A stretch of DNA of 48,610 nucleotides from Streptomyces himastatinicus ATCC 53653 (GTDB lineage: Bacteria; Actinomycetota; Actinomycetes; Streptomycetales; Streptomycetaceae), in assembly GCF_000158915.1 (NCBI RefSeq), contig NZ_GG657754.1:2030140-2078749 (forward strand), given 5' to 3'. Each line of letters starts with the position of its first letter. Within the stretch, counting starts at the first letter, position 1. The notes under the pieces are model-generated. The model ran no database searches. It was not told the DNA's origin and was given only the letters and a program-made list of their open reading frames with translations. Position numbers and translations under genes: made by a program. Below are positions 47,958-48,610 of the stretch, piece by piece.

Positions 47958-48610
47958 ATGGCGATGATGCGGCTCCGGCGCGAGGACCCGCGTGTCGTCG
48001 GCTCCTTCAGGCTTCACCGGCGGCTCGGTGCGGGCGGTATGGGGGTCGTCTACCTCGGGTCCGACCGGCGCGGGCAGCGGGTGGCGCTGAAGGTCATCCG
48101 GCCGGATCTGGCGGAGGACCGGGAGTTCCGGTCGAGATTCGCCCGCGAGGTGTCCGCCGCGCGGCGGATCCGCGGCGGCTGTACGGCGCGGCTGGTGGCC
48201 GCGGACCTGGAGGCCGACCGGCCGTGGTTCGCCACCCAGTACGTGCCCGGCCCCTCCCTCCACGACAAGGTGAACGAGGAGGGCCCGCTGCCGGCCGCGC
48301 ACGTCGCGTCCATCGGGTCCGCGCTGGCCGAGGGGCTGTTGGCGGTGCACGAGGCGGGGGTCGTCCACCGCGACCTCAAGCCGTCGAACATCCTGCTCTC
48401 CCCCAAGGGCCCCCGCATCATCGACTTCGGCATCGCCTGGGCCACCGGCGCCAGCACGCTGACCCACGTCGGCACGGCCGTCGGCTCCCCCGGCTTCCTC
48501 GCGCCCGAGCAGGTGCGGGGCGCGGCCGTCACCCCGGCGACGGACGTCTTCGCGCTGGGCGCCACGCTCGCGTACGCCTCGACGGCGGATTCGCCGTTCG
48601 GGCACGGGAG
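47958..48610 (+). CDS. Serine/threonine protein kinase (5' part)
   Basis: At least 217 aa, running off the window. ATG 47958 follows GGAGG. The Hanks-type domain has the glycine loop LGAGGMGVVYLG, catalytic-lysine VALKVI, HRDLKPSNILL, DFGIAWA and APEQVRG. A PknB-type eukaryotic-like kinase; downstream sensor region not visible. It could phosphorylate growth or division regulators. Confidence 0.93.
   Translation, partial: MAMMRLRREDPRVVGSFRLHRRLGAGGMGVVYLGSDRRGQRVALKVIRPDLAEDREFRSRFAREVSAARRIRGGCTARLVAADLEADRPWFATQYVPGPSLHDKVNEEGPLPAAHVASIGSALAEGLLAVHEAGVVHRDLKPSNILLSPKGPRIIDFGIAWATGASTLTHVGTAVGSPGFLAPEQVRGAAVTPATDVFALGATLAYASTADSPFGHG

Noticed and set aside
1..48610. CRISPR array or insertion sequence
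   Set aside because: No regularly spaced identical repeats and no transposase gene were seen.

Overview
The window is high-GC actinobacterial DNA, most likely Streptomyces or a close relative. Signs of this are GTG/ATG starts with AGGAGG-type ribosome binding sites, ATGA/GTGA gene overlaps, a Gly-Cys-Val tRNA cluster, a CGNR zinc-finger protein, tandem-GNAT and Ser/Thr kinase genes, and about 70% GC (estimated by eye). It holds one complete-looking integrated siphovirus-type prophage of about 41.4 kb (core to core 5466-46886) between two host flanks.

Left host flank (1-5465): a CGNR zinc-finger protein, two small membrane proteins, a DsbA-like thioredoxin-fold protein, a tandem GNAT acetyltransferase, a coupled pabC-pabB pair for p-aminobenzoate synthesis, and tRNA-Gly(GCC), tRNA-Cys(GCA) and tRNA-Val(GAC). 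Right host flank (46895-48610): two small minus-strand genes and the 5' part of a Ser/Thr protein kinase.

The prophage junctions can be read directly. Joining the outer halves of attL and attR rebuilds attB as a perfect 13-bp hairpin just downstream of the tRNA operon. Joining the inner halves rebuilds attP as a perfect 18-bp dyad. Both are centred on the same CC dinucleotide of a shared 9-bp core, as expected for a large serine integrase, and such an integrase is encoded next to attL (5511-7163).

Prophage layout. (1) Integration and lysogeny control, leftward: integrase, membrane protein, XRE repressor, then a control region with several dyads. (2) Early rightward genes (8256-20368): HTH protein, ERF annealing protein, an HNH-like protein with a lost catalytic pair, replication protein, HNH endonuclease, SSB, and many small accessory proteins. 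(3) Packaging and head (21024-31236): TerS, TerL, portal, MuF-type protein with a repeat tail, an Rmf-like small protein, scaffold, capsid and connectors. Two lower-GC genes lie on the opposite strand inside this module (22778-23317 and 24850-25380) and look like morons. (4) Tail (31748-40345): tube protein, frameshifted tail chaperones, tape measure, distal tail and baseplate proteins and a collagen-like fibre. Two adjacent tail genes each carry an apparent 1-nt frameshift. (5) Lysis (40427-42000): GH25 lysin, holin and a coiled-coil membrane protein. (6) A cargo block next to attR (42142-46584): XRE/TPR regulator, small proteins, a SpoIIAB-like ATP-binding protein, and an operon pairing a truncated class I aminoacyl-tRNA-synthetase-like protein with an ASCH-domain protein.

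The best candidates for undescribed biology are the synthetase-like/ASCH operon, the two morons, the phage Rmf-like protein, a putative operator family (TTCCAT-N2-R-TGGAM) at three prophage control points, and an extremely AT-rich island in the late operon (31341-31432).
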